This document shows positions 20,751 through 32,432 of a stretch of 64,000 nt of DNA, piece by piece (the first letter of the stretch is position 1; every line of letters begins with the position of its first letter). Location of the stretch: NCBI GenBank assembly GCA_015143295.1, contig CM026556.1:15314547-15378546 (forward strand), given 5' to 3'. The DNA is from Tetracentron sinense (lineage: Eukaryota; Streptophyta; Magnoliopsida; Trochodendrales; Trochodendraceae). The notes beneath the pieces are model-generated. The model saw only the letters and a program-made list of their open reading frames with translations. It was not told the DNA's origin and ran no database searches. A program made the translations under genes and the position numbers.

Positions 20751-20992
20751 TGGTCTGTGTTTTGCCCATTTTGCTGATTTTCCTCATTTTCTCCACTTAG
20801 GTCTTTTGGCCATATCTTTTGACTCGTTAGTCGGATTTTGACGACTCAACTTACGTTGGATTCGTCTTTCGAAAAGGAACATTTCTGAATTTTCAATTTT
20901 TCCCTTATTTATTAATTAGACCACGTGAAAGGCCAATTGGCAATGAAAGTGCTATTCTTTAAGTATGGAAAAGTCCTGGGTGCTACATTAAA

Positions 20993-22498
20993 TGAGGTGC
21001 ACTTGTGAGGGAGGGGATACCCCTCTTTCAATGATATGCACTTGTGAGGGAGGGGAGACCCCTCTTTCAATGATATGCACTTGCGAGGGAGGGGAGGCCC
21101 CTTATTATGATATGCAACTTGTGAGGGAGGGGAGACCCCTACTTAAATGAAATACACTTATTCTTGTCAAAAGCGAGGCAAAACATATCGTAAGATATGT
21201 CCTACCTCTAAAACCCTTATTCTTGAAAAACTCCTGTAAACCATGTCATGCATGCCATGCTCGTGAAATCGTGTACATGCTTTAACTTGAAATTAAATAT
21301 GACAATTGGGATTTCAACAATATATATAATAACATTAATTTCAACAAGTGATTATTCATGCCGTTAAAGAAAGTAATTAATCACCTATCATAAACCCTAG
21401 TAATTCCATATACTTTAAATCATATCTTTCTTGGCTTATAATTCATTTTCTTCACCTTGGGATTTCATCAAACATGTGGTGTGTATGTTATTGGTGAAAG
21501 CTTATCCCATGCTTTTCTAGGTGGGTTTATGTTTACAACATACATGTGTATTCATTATTGATACAATACCCATCCCATTGCATTCTTCACAACCCATACA
21601 CACGGCATCCGTTGCCAAACATCCATTTTCACACCACAATCCATCTTCTATTGGTTTATACTAAAGGAAAACAAGAAAGAAGGGAAGAAAAGAGAGGATA
21701 TGAACTAGGAGGGTAGCATATGGTACCGACCTTGAAATGGAAAGAAAACCTTGCAAATGCCGAGGATGAAACGCTGCCCTAGCTTGGAGAACATGTCCCT
21801 CACGAGCTTGAGCCTTGGAGTGAAGAATCCAAGCTTTTTGAAACGATCTAGGGTTCTTAAACCCTTGATTTCTCCTCAAGTTAAAAACCCTAGGTTAGAA
21901 CCCTCTTTCTACTCTCTCACTCTCTCTCAAAACACTCTAAGTGTGATGAATGAGGACCCAAGGCTCGTGCAAGCCTTTATAGGCAAGGATGAAACGCCCA
22001 AATGACGAAAAAGCCCTTAATAAAATTCTGCAAAAACGTGAAAGACTGAGCGACCGGTGGTTAGTACTGAGCGATCAGTCGCCTACCGAGCGACTGGTGT
22101 TTTTGACCGAGCGATTGGTCAAAAACACTCTCTTTGGAAAAATTCTCCATACAAATTAGTTAACCAGTCGATAGCAACCGATTAATCGGTTGTGAACCGA
22201 TAGATCGCTAATACGGACCGAGCGATCGGTACTCTGCAACTTTCGACACCGAGTCCATTTCCCACTCAATCCATTATTTGGACTTATCCCACTTCCATCC
22301 TAACCTCTTCTAGGCATGACTAGGGCCCTTCTAAGGCTATGACATATTTAATAAATATTTTATTTAATTATTTATAGCATTCTAACAAAATTCCCAAAGG
22401 TTTCAAACTTTTCATTTCATGAAAAATGGAGATTACAAAGGCATCATGCCTTGAAACACACATTCCAAGACTTACGCAAAAAGTTCCAAGGTTCTACA
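20993..22498 (-). mobile_element. 3' LTR of E, second part
   Basis: Resumes the E LTR at TGAGGTGCACTTGTGAGG: four ~46-bp units to about 21150, the donor-like motif at 21730/21731, TATA (CCTATAAAGG on the minus strand, 21974-21983) and a GATCGGT-type array at 22048-22235. Ends GGTTCTACA before the polypurine tract. Confidence 0.88.
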
Positions 22499-22512
22499 TC
22501 CTCCCCCCCCTT
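22499..22512 (-). other. Polypurine tract of E
   Basis: Minus-strand AAGGGGGGGGAGGA abuts the LTR start TGTAGAACC. Confidence 0.85.
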
Positions 22513-22590
22513 ATAAAAATTTCATCCCCAAAATTTGGACGATACATACATTACAAATCAAAACAGAATTTCATAGTACATACAAAAGCC

Positions 22591-23634
22591 TATTCAAACA
22601 ACTCGGGGTACTTTGCTTTGACTTCGGCCTCGCACTCCCATGTTGCCTCTTCTTGAGCATGATGTTGCCATTGCAATATTCTTGTTGCAAAGCACTTTCT
22701 CTCTCCGATCCAATATATGAACCGGCTTTTCAACCAAAGTGAGGTTCTCTCGGATTTCCAATGGTTCCAACTCTATGATGTGTGAAGGGCCCGCAATGTA
22801 CTTCCGAAGCATAGACACGTGGAACACGTTGTGGACTGTGGCCATGTGAGTTGGAAGAGCTACCTTGTAAGCAACTTCACCAACTCACGTGATAATCTCA
22901 AACGACCCAACATACCGAGGACTAAGCTTGCCTCTCTCGCTGAACCTCATGATCCCCTTGCTAGGAGATATCTTCACAAAGACTTGATCTCCCACCTGGA
23001 ATTCCAAGTCCCTGCGGCGAGTGTCCGCATAGCTCTTCTGACGATATTGAGTGGCCTTCAATCGCTCCCTGATGATCTTGAAATTACTCACAGTTTGCTC
23101 GATCAACTCAGGACCTAATACTTTTCTCTCTTCTACCTTATCCCGGTAGAGAGGAGACCTGCAGCTTCGCCTATACAAGGCCTCAAATGGTGCCATTTGG
23201 ATGCTCGCCTGGTAGCTATTATTATAGGCAAATTCAACCAAAGGCAAGTGCTCTTCCCAGCTGCCCTCAAAATCCAATATACATGCCCAAAGCATGTCTT
23301 CGATGATTTGGTTCACCCTCTTGGTCTGCCCATCCATTTGTGAATGAAAGGCAGTACTAAAATCAAGTCGGGAACCCATAGCTTCCTAAAAACTCTTCTA
23401 GAACTTGGATGTGAATCTTGGATCCTGATCTGACACAATATTGACTAGCACCCCGTGCAACTGAACTATTTCTTTGACATACAACGCAGCCAATTGACTC
23501 GAGTTGAAAGTGGTTCGGTAGTGTAAGAAATGCGCGAACTTTGTCAAATAGTCTACTACCACCCCAATTGCATCCGAGTTTCTTGCCGTCTTTGGCAAGC
23601 TAACAATGAAATCCATGGAGATGTGCTCCCATTT
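22591..23634 (-). pseudogene. Element E integrase, C-terminal part with chromodomain-like tail
   Basis: Minus-strand reading from the H insertion point: the first catalytic Asp region (MDFIVSLPKT), SDQDPRF with the second Asp, and the third-residue region TKRVNQIIEDM where the usual TERVNQ Glu has become Lys. Then the [13 protein letters not shown] and [11 protein letters not shown] blocks, a [12 protein letters not shown] block, [14 protein letters not shown] and a chromodomain-like end EEATWE. The reading has stops and frame changes (near 22850 and 23380). Ends at TAG 22591. Inactive. Confidence 0.85.
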
Positions 23635-23919
23635 TGTCACGCCCCAAAATACCCCATAGGAGTTTAGGGATACTTTAGGTGGACTATACAACCTGCCAAA
23701 CCATCCTGTAATGAACAAGGCAAAATATAATACTAATACAATGATAATCAGAGCACGGAAGCTAAACATAAAATGCGGAAGCGCAACCAACTCTTTTTTT
23801 TTTTTCTTCTAAAGTTCCAAAACAGTATTCCAAGTTTAACATATGTACAACACGTCTAAGCCTAAGGTGGACAGGCCCACCTAACAAAATACAAAAGACA
23901 AAATACAACTCTGTCTCGC

Positions 23920-24075
23920 TCAATAGTCACCCCCGTGGGGCCAATGGTCTAAGTCTCTCGCCTCCGCCTGAGGCTCGACTACTAGATCCTCATAAGGTTC
24001 CTCCTCGCCATAGTCCTCCTCTATCCAAGGACCCGGATCACAAATGTCGAGAGGGACTCGGGTACCTGCCGACAT
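23920..24075 (-). CDS. LTR-encoded short acidic reading frame, 51 aa (copy in H)
   Basis: Reads MSAGTRVPLDICDPGPWIEE, then DYGEEEPYED, and ends HGGDY at TGA. Longest copy, in the same frame as the others. The hairpin 24080-24111 (CGGCTGAG/CTCAGCGA) precedes ATG. Confidence 0.42.
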   Translation of the reverse strand: MSAGTRVPLDICDPGPWIEEDYGEEEPYEDLVVEPQAEARDLDHWPHGGDY

Positions 24076-24290
24076 GAAAGTACGGCTGAGCATGGAATAC
24101 TCAGCGAGTACAAGCCCCTAACTAACAATGGTAATAACGAACAACATCATATACAAGTAATGGGAGGAGTATAGTTCATAATCATTTCTAGCAACCTCAT
24201 ACATAAACATTTATCAAGTCATAAGTATTATGAAACTAAAACATGTCTATGCATCATACAATTCCTCTTTGAGTTGTCCTTTCAATATTT

Positions 24291-24836
24291 CTTATGAGCC
24301 AGAGGTTAGCACCCGCATATCCCTGGGCTACCAACCTCCTTGACAGTACAATACCTTTCTTATGAGCCAGGGGTTAGCACCCGCACATCCCTGGGCTACC
24401 AACCCCCTTGACAGTACAATACACTTCTTATGAGCCAGAGGCTAGCACCCGCACATCCCTGGGCTACCAGCCTCCTTGATAGTACGATACCTTACTTATG
24501 AGCCAGAGGTTAGCACCCGCATAATCCTGGGCTACTAACCTCCTTGACAATACCATTTCCTTTCTTATGAGCCAGAGGTTAGCACCCTTAACCGGGGCTA
24601 CCAACCTCCTTGACAGTACAATACCTTTCTTATGAGCCAGGGGTTAGCACCCGCACATCCCTGGGCTACCAACCCCCTTGACAGTACAACATTTCCGAAT
24701 CCTTTCCTATGAGCCAGGGGTTAGTACCCGCATGATCCCTGGGCTACCAACCCCCTTGACAATGCAATACGTTTCTTATGAGCCAGAGGCTAGCACCCGC
24801 ATAATCCTGGGCTACCAACCTCCTTGACAATATCCT
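24291..24836. repeat. 68-bp tandem array in H, eight units
   Basis: Units start CTTATGAGCCAGAGGTTAGC at 24291, 24359, 24427, 24495, 24564, 24629, ~24706 and 24775. Each contains CCTGGGCTACCAACCTCCTT, which can pair with the AGGTTAGC part, so each unit may fold on itself. Confidence 0.92.
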
Positions 24837-25644
24837 CCATCTACATATGTGCTCGTGCATGGCAATCGTGAAATCATGATGACATATAGCATTTTAACAA
24901 TTCCCAACTCACATGAGAATTTAAGAAGCGAAATAAACACATGCATACAACTTGCCAAATGGGGAACATTTATGTGACTCATGCTTTCAAATCTTAGTTT
25001 ATTCATGCATTCTATCAAACATGTGGTATTCAACCTTTTTACCTTTAGTTATTTCATATTTTCTCATTCGAACATTTCATCAAACACTTGGGGTGTGTTC
25101 ATTATGCGTAATATGCCCTTCCACCATTTTTCCCATCATTCAACACATCACAACATGGCATCCAATCGCCTCCACTCCTCATCCATTCATACATTCCACC
25201 ATTTGTTTGTATTATCTTGTTTATGTTTTAGGGATTTAGCATATACCAACACAAGGGAGCAATGGGGAAGATCCAACACATATTTACTTAGAAAAATCCT
25301 AGGTTATTACCAAAGTAACTAGGAAGAGTGTACTAACCTTGAAAAGTGAAAGAAAAATCCTTGAGGATGATGTAGAAACGCTGCCCTAGCTTGGAAGAGG
25401 TACTCCACACGAGCTTGAGGTTAGATTTGGAGAATCCAAGCCTTTAGAACGGTTCTAGGGTTCTAAAACCCTTGATTCTCTCAAGTGGAAAACCCTAGAT
25501 GCAAATCCCCCTTCTCTTCTCTTCTTCTCTCTCAAAACCTTCTAAGTGAGGTGAATGAAGCCCTAAAGGCTCGGGCAAGCCCTTATGGGTAAGGGTTAAC
25601 ACCCAAAAGATGAAAACGCCCTTACTAAAAATTCTGCAAAAACT

Positions 25645-25835
25645 CGATAGACCGAGCGATCGGTGCTTATGACAGATCGATCGGTTGCCTACCGAGCGAT
25701 CGGTGTTATTGACCGATCGACCGGTCAAAAACATGCTCTCTGGAAAATTTCCCCATACAAAATTTCTGACCAGTCGATAGCCACCGATCGATCGGTTTTG
25801 GACCGATCGATCGCTAATGAGGACCGAGGGATCAG
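25645..25835 (-). promoter_or_regulatory. U3 array of H: GATCGATCGGT boxes
   Basis: Seven or more boxes of the type ACCGATCGATCGGT, many perfectly palindromic, lie upstream in LTR sense of a weak TATA-like CCCATAAGGG (25590-25599). Confidence 0.55.
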
Positions 25836-26052
25836 TGCTCTACAGGTTCCATGTTTTGGCTATATCTTTTGACTCGTTCGTCCGATTTCGACGATTTAAC
25901 TTGCGTTGGATTCGTCTCTCGAAAACGGACATTTCTGACGTTTCGGAATTTCCAATTTCTCCCTTATTTATTTATCATACTATGAGGAAGGCCAATTGGT
26001 AACGAAAATGCTATTCATTAAAGTTGGGAAAAGTCTGGGGTGCTACACATTT

Positions 26053-28318
26053 CCACTCAGGAATAGGGAGAGACTGCAATAGACTCGCTGGTCTCAAGTG
26101 CTCTACCTTCACCTGTTGGCACACCAAGCACCGGGATACATACTCTGCAACATCCTTCTTTATGTTCCGCCACCAAAAGTGTGCCATGGGGTTCCGGTAC
26201 ATCTTTGTACCCCCAGGGTGCACTGTGTACTTCAAACGGTGGGCTTCATCCATAATCTCTCTTCGAAGATCCGCATTGGCCAGAACACACAGTCTTCCCC
26301 GGAATGTAATAGTGCCTGGACTAGTGAGAGAGAGGTCCTCACTACCCTTGGTGACTTCCTTGTCCCGGAAAGCCAACAAGTCAGCATCCGTGGCTAATAA
26401 CTCTTGAATCAGATCTATAAGGTACGACCGAATCGTGATATTTTCCAACACTAAACTGTGGATGGAATCATTCACACTGATGTCTGATTAGCCAAATCTT
26501 CCAATAGTTTCCATTCCCGCACCAACATATGAGCCAACAGACCTGGAGGTCTTCTACTCAAAGCGTCAGTTACAACATTTGCTTTACCCGAGTGGTATTG
26601 GATGGTGCATTCGTAGTCTTTCAAAAATTCCATCCAACGCCGTTGCTGTAAATTTAGGTACTTATGGGAAAAGAGATAGTTGAGGCTCTTGTGGTCCATG
26701 AACACATAGAATTCTTCCCTGTAAAGGTAATGTCGCCAAATCTTGAGCGCGAACACTACTGCAACAAGTTCCAAGTCGTGCGTGGGGTAATTCTTTTCAT
26801 GCTCCTTTAATTGCCTTGATGCATAAGCAATAACCTTTTTGTGTTAGATGAGGACACACTTAAGCCCAACATGCGAGGCATCACTGTGCACCTCATAAAC
26901 ACCACGTTCAGATGGCACTGTAAGGATGGGGGCCGTGGTAAGCCTCTTCTTCAGTTCCATGAAATTGATCTCGCACTTATCACTCCATGTAAACTTGGCA
27001 TTCTTCCTTGTCAGGTAAGTGAGCGGTGCTGTAAGGCTGGAGAACCCCTCTACGAATCTCCTGTAATAGCCTGCCAAATTGAGGAAACTGTGTATCTCTG
27101 TGACACTCTTGGGCCTCGCCCAACTCATGACTGCCTCTATCTTCTTTGAATCTACCGAGATGCCTTCCGCAGATACCACGTGGCCTAGGAATGCCACTTC
27201 TTCCAACCAAAATTCACACTTGCTTAGTTTGGCATACAACCTGTGCTCTCTCAGCATTTCCAAAGCAAGGCGAAGGTCTCACGTGTGATCTTCCCATGTT
27301 TGGGAATATATCAGGATGTCATTGACAAAAACTATCACTCATCGATCTAGGTATGGTCAGAATACTCGGTTCATCAGATCCATAAAAGCTGGCGACGCAT
27401 TCGTGAGACCAAAAGGCATCACCAAGAACTCGTAATGCCCATACTGAGTCCTGAAAGTAGTTTTGGGAACATCTTCTACCTTAATCTTCAACTAGTGATA
27501 ACCGGACCGATGGTCAATCTTAGAGAAAAATTTCACTCCCTTCAACTGATCGAACAGGTCATCAATCCTAGGCAATGGATACCTATTCTTTATAGTGACC
27601 ATGTTCAACTGTCTATAATCGATGCAGATTCACATTGAGCCATCCTTCTTCTTAACAAAGAAAACCAGGGCACCCCACGGTGAGACACTTGGTCAAATAA
27701 AACCAAAGTCTTGCATCTCCTCAAATTGAGTCTTCAACTCCTTGAGTTCAATCAGGGCCATCCTATACGGAGCTTGGAAGATGGGAGCTGTGCCTGGTGC
27801 AAGCTCAATCACAAACTCAATCTCCTTGTCTGGAGGCAACCCTGACAACTCCTCTGGAAATACATCTAGGAATTCACTCATGAGCGGGATAGTCGAAGAG
27901 TCCTTTGCCTCGAGGTTTGCTAGGCTCAAAGCCGCAAAGTGGGCGATATCTTTACTCCTCAACCCCCGAAAATGAAATGGCTTCCCTTCCACCGGCTTGA
28001 AGAGTACCATCTTCTCAAAACAAGCCACATGCCCATGAAGCGCTGCTAACCAATCCATCCCCAAGATAACATTGAAGTCCTGGAATCCAAGGATGATGAG
28101 TTCAGCTTCCAATTTGTGGCTTCCCACTAGAACTATACTGCCTCTAAAAATGTTATTCACCACTACTATTTTGCCGAGAGGAGTTGAAATGGATAACTCA
28201 GGTTCCAGTTGACTAGGCTCCATGGAAAAGCCTTGGAAAAAACTCGGTGAGACAAATGAATGAGTAGATCCGGTGTCAATCAACACTCTAGCCAAACATT
28301 CATTGACTAGTAAGGTTC
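26053..28318 (-). pseudogene. Element E pol: protease, RT, RNase H and integrase N-terminus, decayed
   Basis: In sense order from 28318: protease with [10 protein letters not shown] intact and LGMDWL; RT from 27690 with KDGSM and YRQLN; RT active site FVND (about 27315-27330) in place of FVDD, so the first catalytic Asp is lost; RNase H with [10 protein letters not shown]; and integrase zinc-binding region [15 protein letters not shown] to CLVCQQVK, cut by H. Stops occur at 27690 (TGA), near 27635, several around the RT core and at 26844. It resembles B more than A or D in protease and RT. Inactive. Confidence 0.88.
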
Positions 28319-28461
28319 TTGAAATTTTAATTAGCTAGGTCAATCCACGCATCAACATCATATGTATAGATATATAGATATATATAACATGCCATATATG
28401 TACACAGAGAATAAGGCCTAACAAGATCATCGTGGATAATTGAATGACTCTAAGTGCGTAC
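28319..28461 (-). other. Intron-like segment between gag and pol of E (143 bp), acceptor damaged
   Basis: Minus-strand donor CAAG|GTACGCAC at 28462/28461. The acceptor reads TTTCAA where B has TTTCAG, so the AG is lost by one G to A change at 28319. Internal sequence is AT-rich with TATATATC runs. Confidence 0.65.
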
Positions 28462-29733
28462 CTTGCACTACATCATCTGATGCAAGTGCATCTCCCTCTG
28501 TTAGGGCAAATACTCACCGCTGGTTCGCATGGCGTAGCAGTGGTGTAGACCGAGCAAGCTGGGAGGATGCCTGGTATGACCATGCTGGGCTTGCTGGCGG
28601 CCTAATCCCTTGAGACTGGCCTGGCAAATGCTGACTAGGGCAATCTTTGACAAAGTGTCCCTAGAGACCACAGTGAAAACATCCACCCAATGCCTTCCAG
28701 AAATCTCCTACCGGGTGCCTTCGGCTGCAAGACATACAGACCTCGTATGTGTAGGTCGGAGGGACCGGAGGTGGAGCATACCTCGTTGCCTGAGGTGCAA
28801 CAGGCAGTGGGGCCGGAAGATCCTAAGGTCATGGTGCCTGGGGCATGTACTATCGTAGAGCTGGAGGCGCATAAGATGGCCTCTGCGGTGGTGCTGGCCA
28901 GGCATACTGAGGTGGTGCTGGCCAAGTGTACTAATAAGGGCCAGTTCGGGCCCACCTCTCTGGAGGTGCTGAACTGCTAGGTTGGCCTCTCGCCAAATCT
29001 CCCTTCTTGGACACGGTCTCCGAGTTGGTCTCGATCAATAAGGCCTTGTCCACCACTTCCAGATAAGTGGCGTGCCTAAAGGCCGAAAGTCTCTCCATGA
29101 TGACGTCCTTGAGCCCTTACTCAAACCTTCTCGCCTTCATCACCTCAGTAGTGATCATATGAGGCGCGAAGCGTGATAGCTCGAGAACTTGGCCTCATAT
29201 GCGGCCACAGTCATTGAACCCTGCTCTAGGTTGATGTACTCTCTTTCTTTCTTTTCCTGAGCTCCAATCAGGAAGTACTTTTTGTAAAAAGTATCCTTGA
29301 ACTCCTCCCAAGTCCATGGTTAACTCTGCCCAGTCAACTCCCTAGTCCTCAAGGCAGACAACCACCAATGATGGGCCTCGCCCTCTAGCATGAATACGAC
29401 CCATGCCACTCTATCTTCCTTCGTGGGTGAGAGGACTGCAAAGATCTTCTCCAGCTAGAGGATCCAAGCCTCTGTAGCAAGAGATTCCACACTCCCATGG
29501 AATGATGGAGGCCTCAGTCTTCGAATTGCCTCAACCCTAGCTGTATGATGTACTAGAGCTACAGGCGGTGGAGTAAGTGTCGCCGATGATGGTATAGCCT
29601 GCTTAGCCGCCAATATGGCTAATGTCTCCACAATAGAGCCTAAGACCTGAGAGAGGGCCGGCTACTCATCCTCATCTCGAGAAGAGGAAGAAGCTCTTGT
29701 GTGTGGTCCATGACCCCGTGTGCCCCGCCTCAT
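28462..29733 (-). pseudogene. gag of element E, decayed
   Basis: ATG at 29733 reads MRRGTRGHGPHTRASSSS, nearly as in B, and meets a stop after EDE. Further down, the capsid core and zinc knuckle region are recognisable (ATACGAC..CTCTAGC segment about 29370-29400 encodes the EGEAHHWW equivalent; CFHC near 28675), but stops and frameshifts interrupt it repeatedly. Ends at DDVVQG, where the splice donor lies. Confidence 0.82.
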
Positions 29734-29934
29734 CACTACAGTCCTGAGAACAATAGCACCACATGAGTCTAACTTGGAACAACAATTTATCACAGTTCCA
29801 TTTCACAACAATTCAAGTGGTATTATTAATATAATACTATTATACATTGCATCATAACCATCAGTGTATACATAATAGACTTAGTGTTCTAGCATTTCTA
29901 GACACGCACTTGGTTGAAGCAACCACTTTTGACG

Positions 29935-29953
29935 AAGACTAAAGTTTAGTCTT
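29935..29953 (-). other. Leader palindrome of E
   Basis: AAGACTAAAGTTTAGTCTT is a perfect inverted repeat with a single central base, about 116 bases from the primer site. Confidence 0.55.
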
Positions 29954-30068
29954 ACACTTGGAACATGACTCGCTTCCGACTTACTTCCTTCCTAACTTGC
30001 TTCCTGACATATGCTCTTGTCAAGCCATGGTACCAGATTCTAAGTGACCCTAAAGACCTAAAGCCTAA

Positions 30069-30080
30069 GCTCTGATACCG
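30069..30080 (-). other. Primer-binding site of E (tRNA-iMet type)
   Basis: Minus-strand CGGTATCAGAGC, four bases from the LTR, one mismatch to TGGTATCAGAGC. Confidence 0.88.
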
Positions 30081-30084
30081 CTTC

Positions 30085-32243
30085 TATCGCGACCCAAAAC
30101 CCACCCTAGGAGTTAGAGTGAATCTTGGACGACTTGTCATGACCTACATGACATGCTTGGCAAACCATCCTGCAAAACATTCGGAGCATATACAATAGAG
30201 GACAAAATAGCGGAAGCATAACCAACATAGCACAATGGAAGTCTAACCACAACCTCTACGTATATACATGATCTAAGTTTGTACAAAACGATATCACAAA
30301 AGAAGGTGTGGACAGGCCCACCAAAGTACATGAATACAATCTCTCACACTCACCCACATCACTCAGAATCTACCACCTAATAGTACTCGTCTACATAAGG
30401 CTCCTTCGTAGGTTCCTCAATGTACTCCTTTTCCACCCATGGGCCAGGAGCACAGATGTCAAATGGAGCAATAGCTCCCCCAATCCCTGCCGACATAAAC
30501 GTATGGCTGAACATGGAATACTCAACGTGTACCAAATACTAACCAACAGTCATAGCAAAATAATAATAGAGTAAAGCAAGAAGCAATTCATATAATTAAT
30601 AGGAAGAGTAAATAGTTTATAGTTCATGCTTGTAACATATTGAAGTCGGAAAAACTCTTGAAATCATCTTGTACCTGACTTAACGTGATATACTCATGTC
30701 ATGCGTGAAAAAGTTATCATGTTTGTCTTGCTTGTCTGTCATGCGTGTCATTCCATGTGTGTCATGTCATGTGTGCTTGCTTGGAATTTAAACATGCTCA
30801 TGCAACTTGTGAGATACACTTGCGAGGGAGGGGAGACCCCTCATTAAATGAGGTGTACTTGCGAGGGAGGGGAGACCCCTCTTTCAATGATATGCACTTG
30901 CGAAGGGAGGAGAGACCCCTCTTTCAATGATATGCACTTGCGAGGGAGTGGAGGCCCCTCATTATGATATGCAACTTATGAGGAAGGGGAGACCCCTCCT
31001 TAAATGAAATACACTTATTCTTGTCAAAAGCAAGGCAAAACATATTGTAAGATATGTCCTACCTCTAAAACCCTTATTCTTGAAAAACTCCGGTAAACCA
31101 AGCCATGGATACCATGCTCGTGAAATCGTGTACATGCTTTAACTTGAAATTAAATATGTCAATTGGGATTTTAACAATATATATAATAACATTAATTTCA
31201 ACAATTGATTATTCATGCCGTTAAAGAAAGTAATTAATCTCCTATCATAAACCCTAGCAATTCCATATACTTTAAATCATATGTTTCTTGGTTTATAATT
31301 CATTTTCTTCACCTTGGCATTTCATCAAACATGTGGTGTGTACATTATTGGTGAAAGCCTATCCCATTCTTTTCTAGGTGGATTTATGTTTACAACATAC
31401 ATGTGTGTTCATTATTGATACAATACCCTTCCCATTGCATTCATCACAACCTATATACACGACATCCATTGCCAAACATCCATTTTGACACCACAATCCA
31501 TCTTCTATTGGTTCATACTAAAGGAAGACAAGAAAGAAGGGAAGAAAAGAGAGGATATGAACTAGGAGGGTAGCATATGGTACCGACCTTGAAATGGAAA
31601 GAAAACCTTGCAAATGCCGAGGATGAAACACTGCCCTAGCTTGGAGAACATGTCCCTCACGAGCTTGAGCCTTGGAGTGAAGAATCGAAGTTTTTTGAAA
31701 TGATCTAGGGTTCTTAAACCCTTGATTTCTGCTCAAGTTGAAATCCCTAGGTTAGAACCCTCTTTCGACTCTCTCTCTCTCTCTTAAAACACTCTAAGTG
31801 TGATGAATGAGGACCCAAGGCTCGTGCAAGCCCTTATAGGCAAGGGTGAAACGCCCAAATGACGAAAAAACCCTTAATGAAATTCTGCAAAAACGTGAAA
31901 GACCGAACGATCGCTGGTCAATACCGAGCGATCGGTCGCCTACCGAGTGACCGGTGTTTTTGACCGAGCGATCGGTCAAAAACACCCTCTCTGGAAAAAT
32001 TCCTCATACAAATTAGTTAACCAGTCGATAGCTACCGATTGATCGGTTGTGGACCGATCGATCACTAATATGGACCGAGTGATCGGTACTCTGTAACTTT
32101 CGACACCAAGTCCATTTCCCACTCAATCCATTATTTGGACTTATCCCACTTCCATCCTAACCTCTTCTAGGCATGACTAGGGCCCTTCTAAGGCTATGAC
32201 ATATTCAATAAATATTTTATTTAATTATTTATAGCATTCTAAT
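30085..32243 (-). mobile_element. 5' LTR of E, main part (up to solo LTR G)
   Basis: Collinear with the left LTR of E. It keeps the uninterrupted CATTAAATGAGG site where F entered the other LTR. Contains the hairpin 30501-30532 (partly decayed), a 46-bp array (30805-31000), the donor-like motif (31587/31588), TATA (31831-31840) and a GATCGGT array (31900-32090). G entered at CTAAT (32239-32243). Confidence 0.9.
30377..30496 (-). CDS. LTR-encoded short acidic reading frame, 39 aa (E right LTR)
   Basis: Reads MSAGIGGAIAPFDICAPGPW, then VEKEYIEE, and ends DEYY at TAG. Intact although this LTR is old and the adjacent hairpin has lost pairs (GCTGAA/CTCAAC). Confidence 0.4.
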   Translation of the reverse strand: MSAGIGGAIAPFDICAPGPWVEKEYIEEPTKEPYVDEYY

Positions 32244-32395
32244 TGTGAACACCCCATTTTTACACCCCTCAATCCCTTGGTTTTTTTTTAAAAAAAATTT
32301 AATACCATTTACTTGTAATTTTAAATTTAAATTTAAGTTTTATTTTATTTCTTTTTTTATGTGAGCTTGGGGAGTTTTGAGAGAGAGAGAAAGTT

Positions 32396-32432
<37 letters not shown>

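Larger units (their letters stand above)
18723..20987 (-). mobile_element. Element F: solo LTR related to D (Tekay-type), 2265 bp
   Basis: Plus strand starts TGTCGCACCCCAAAATACCC and ends CTGGGTGCTACA. It is flanked by TTAAA at 18718-18722 and 20988-20992. Aligns with the reverse complement of the D LTRs throughout (AACAAGATGGTTTGNCAGGT end block, CGGTCGACCG array, TATA on the minus strand at 20471-20480). No internal sequence, so a solo LTR. Confidence 0.92.
23635..26047 (-). mobile_element. Element H: solo LTR (Tekay-type, D/F-related), 2413 bp
   Basis: Plus strand starts TGTCACGCCCCAAAATACCC and ends TGGGGTGCTACA. Flanked by CATTT at 23630-23634 and 26048-26052. It splits E integrase exactly: the coding sequence joins cleanly when H and one CATTT are removed. 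No internal region is present. Confidence 0.93.

Noticed and set aside
24291..24836. Regular repeats resembling a CRISPR array
   Set aside because: Units are contiguous 68-bp tandem repeats without unique spacers, inside an LTR of a plant retroelement.
28500..29733. Plus-strand frames at 28610-28980 as separate genes
   Set aside because: They are antisense to the decayed gag of E, with a matching counterpart opposite B gag (51163-51519).
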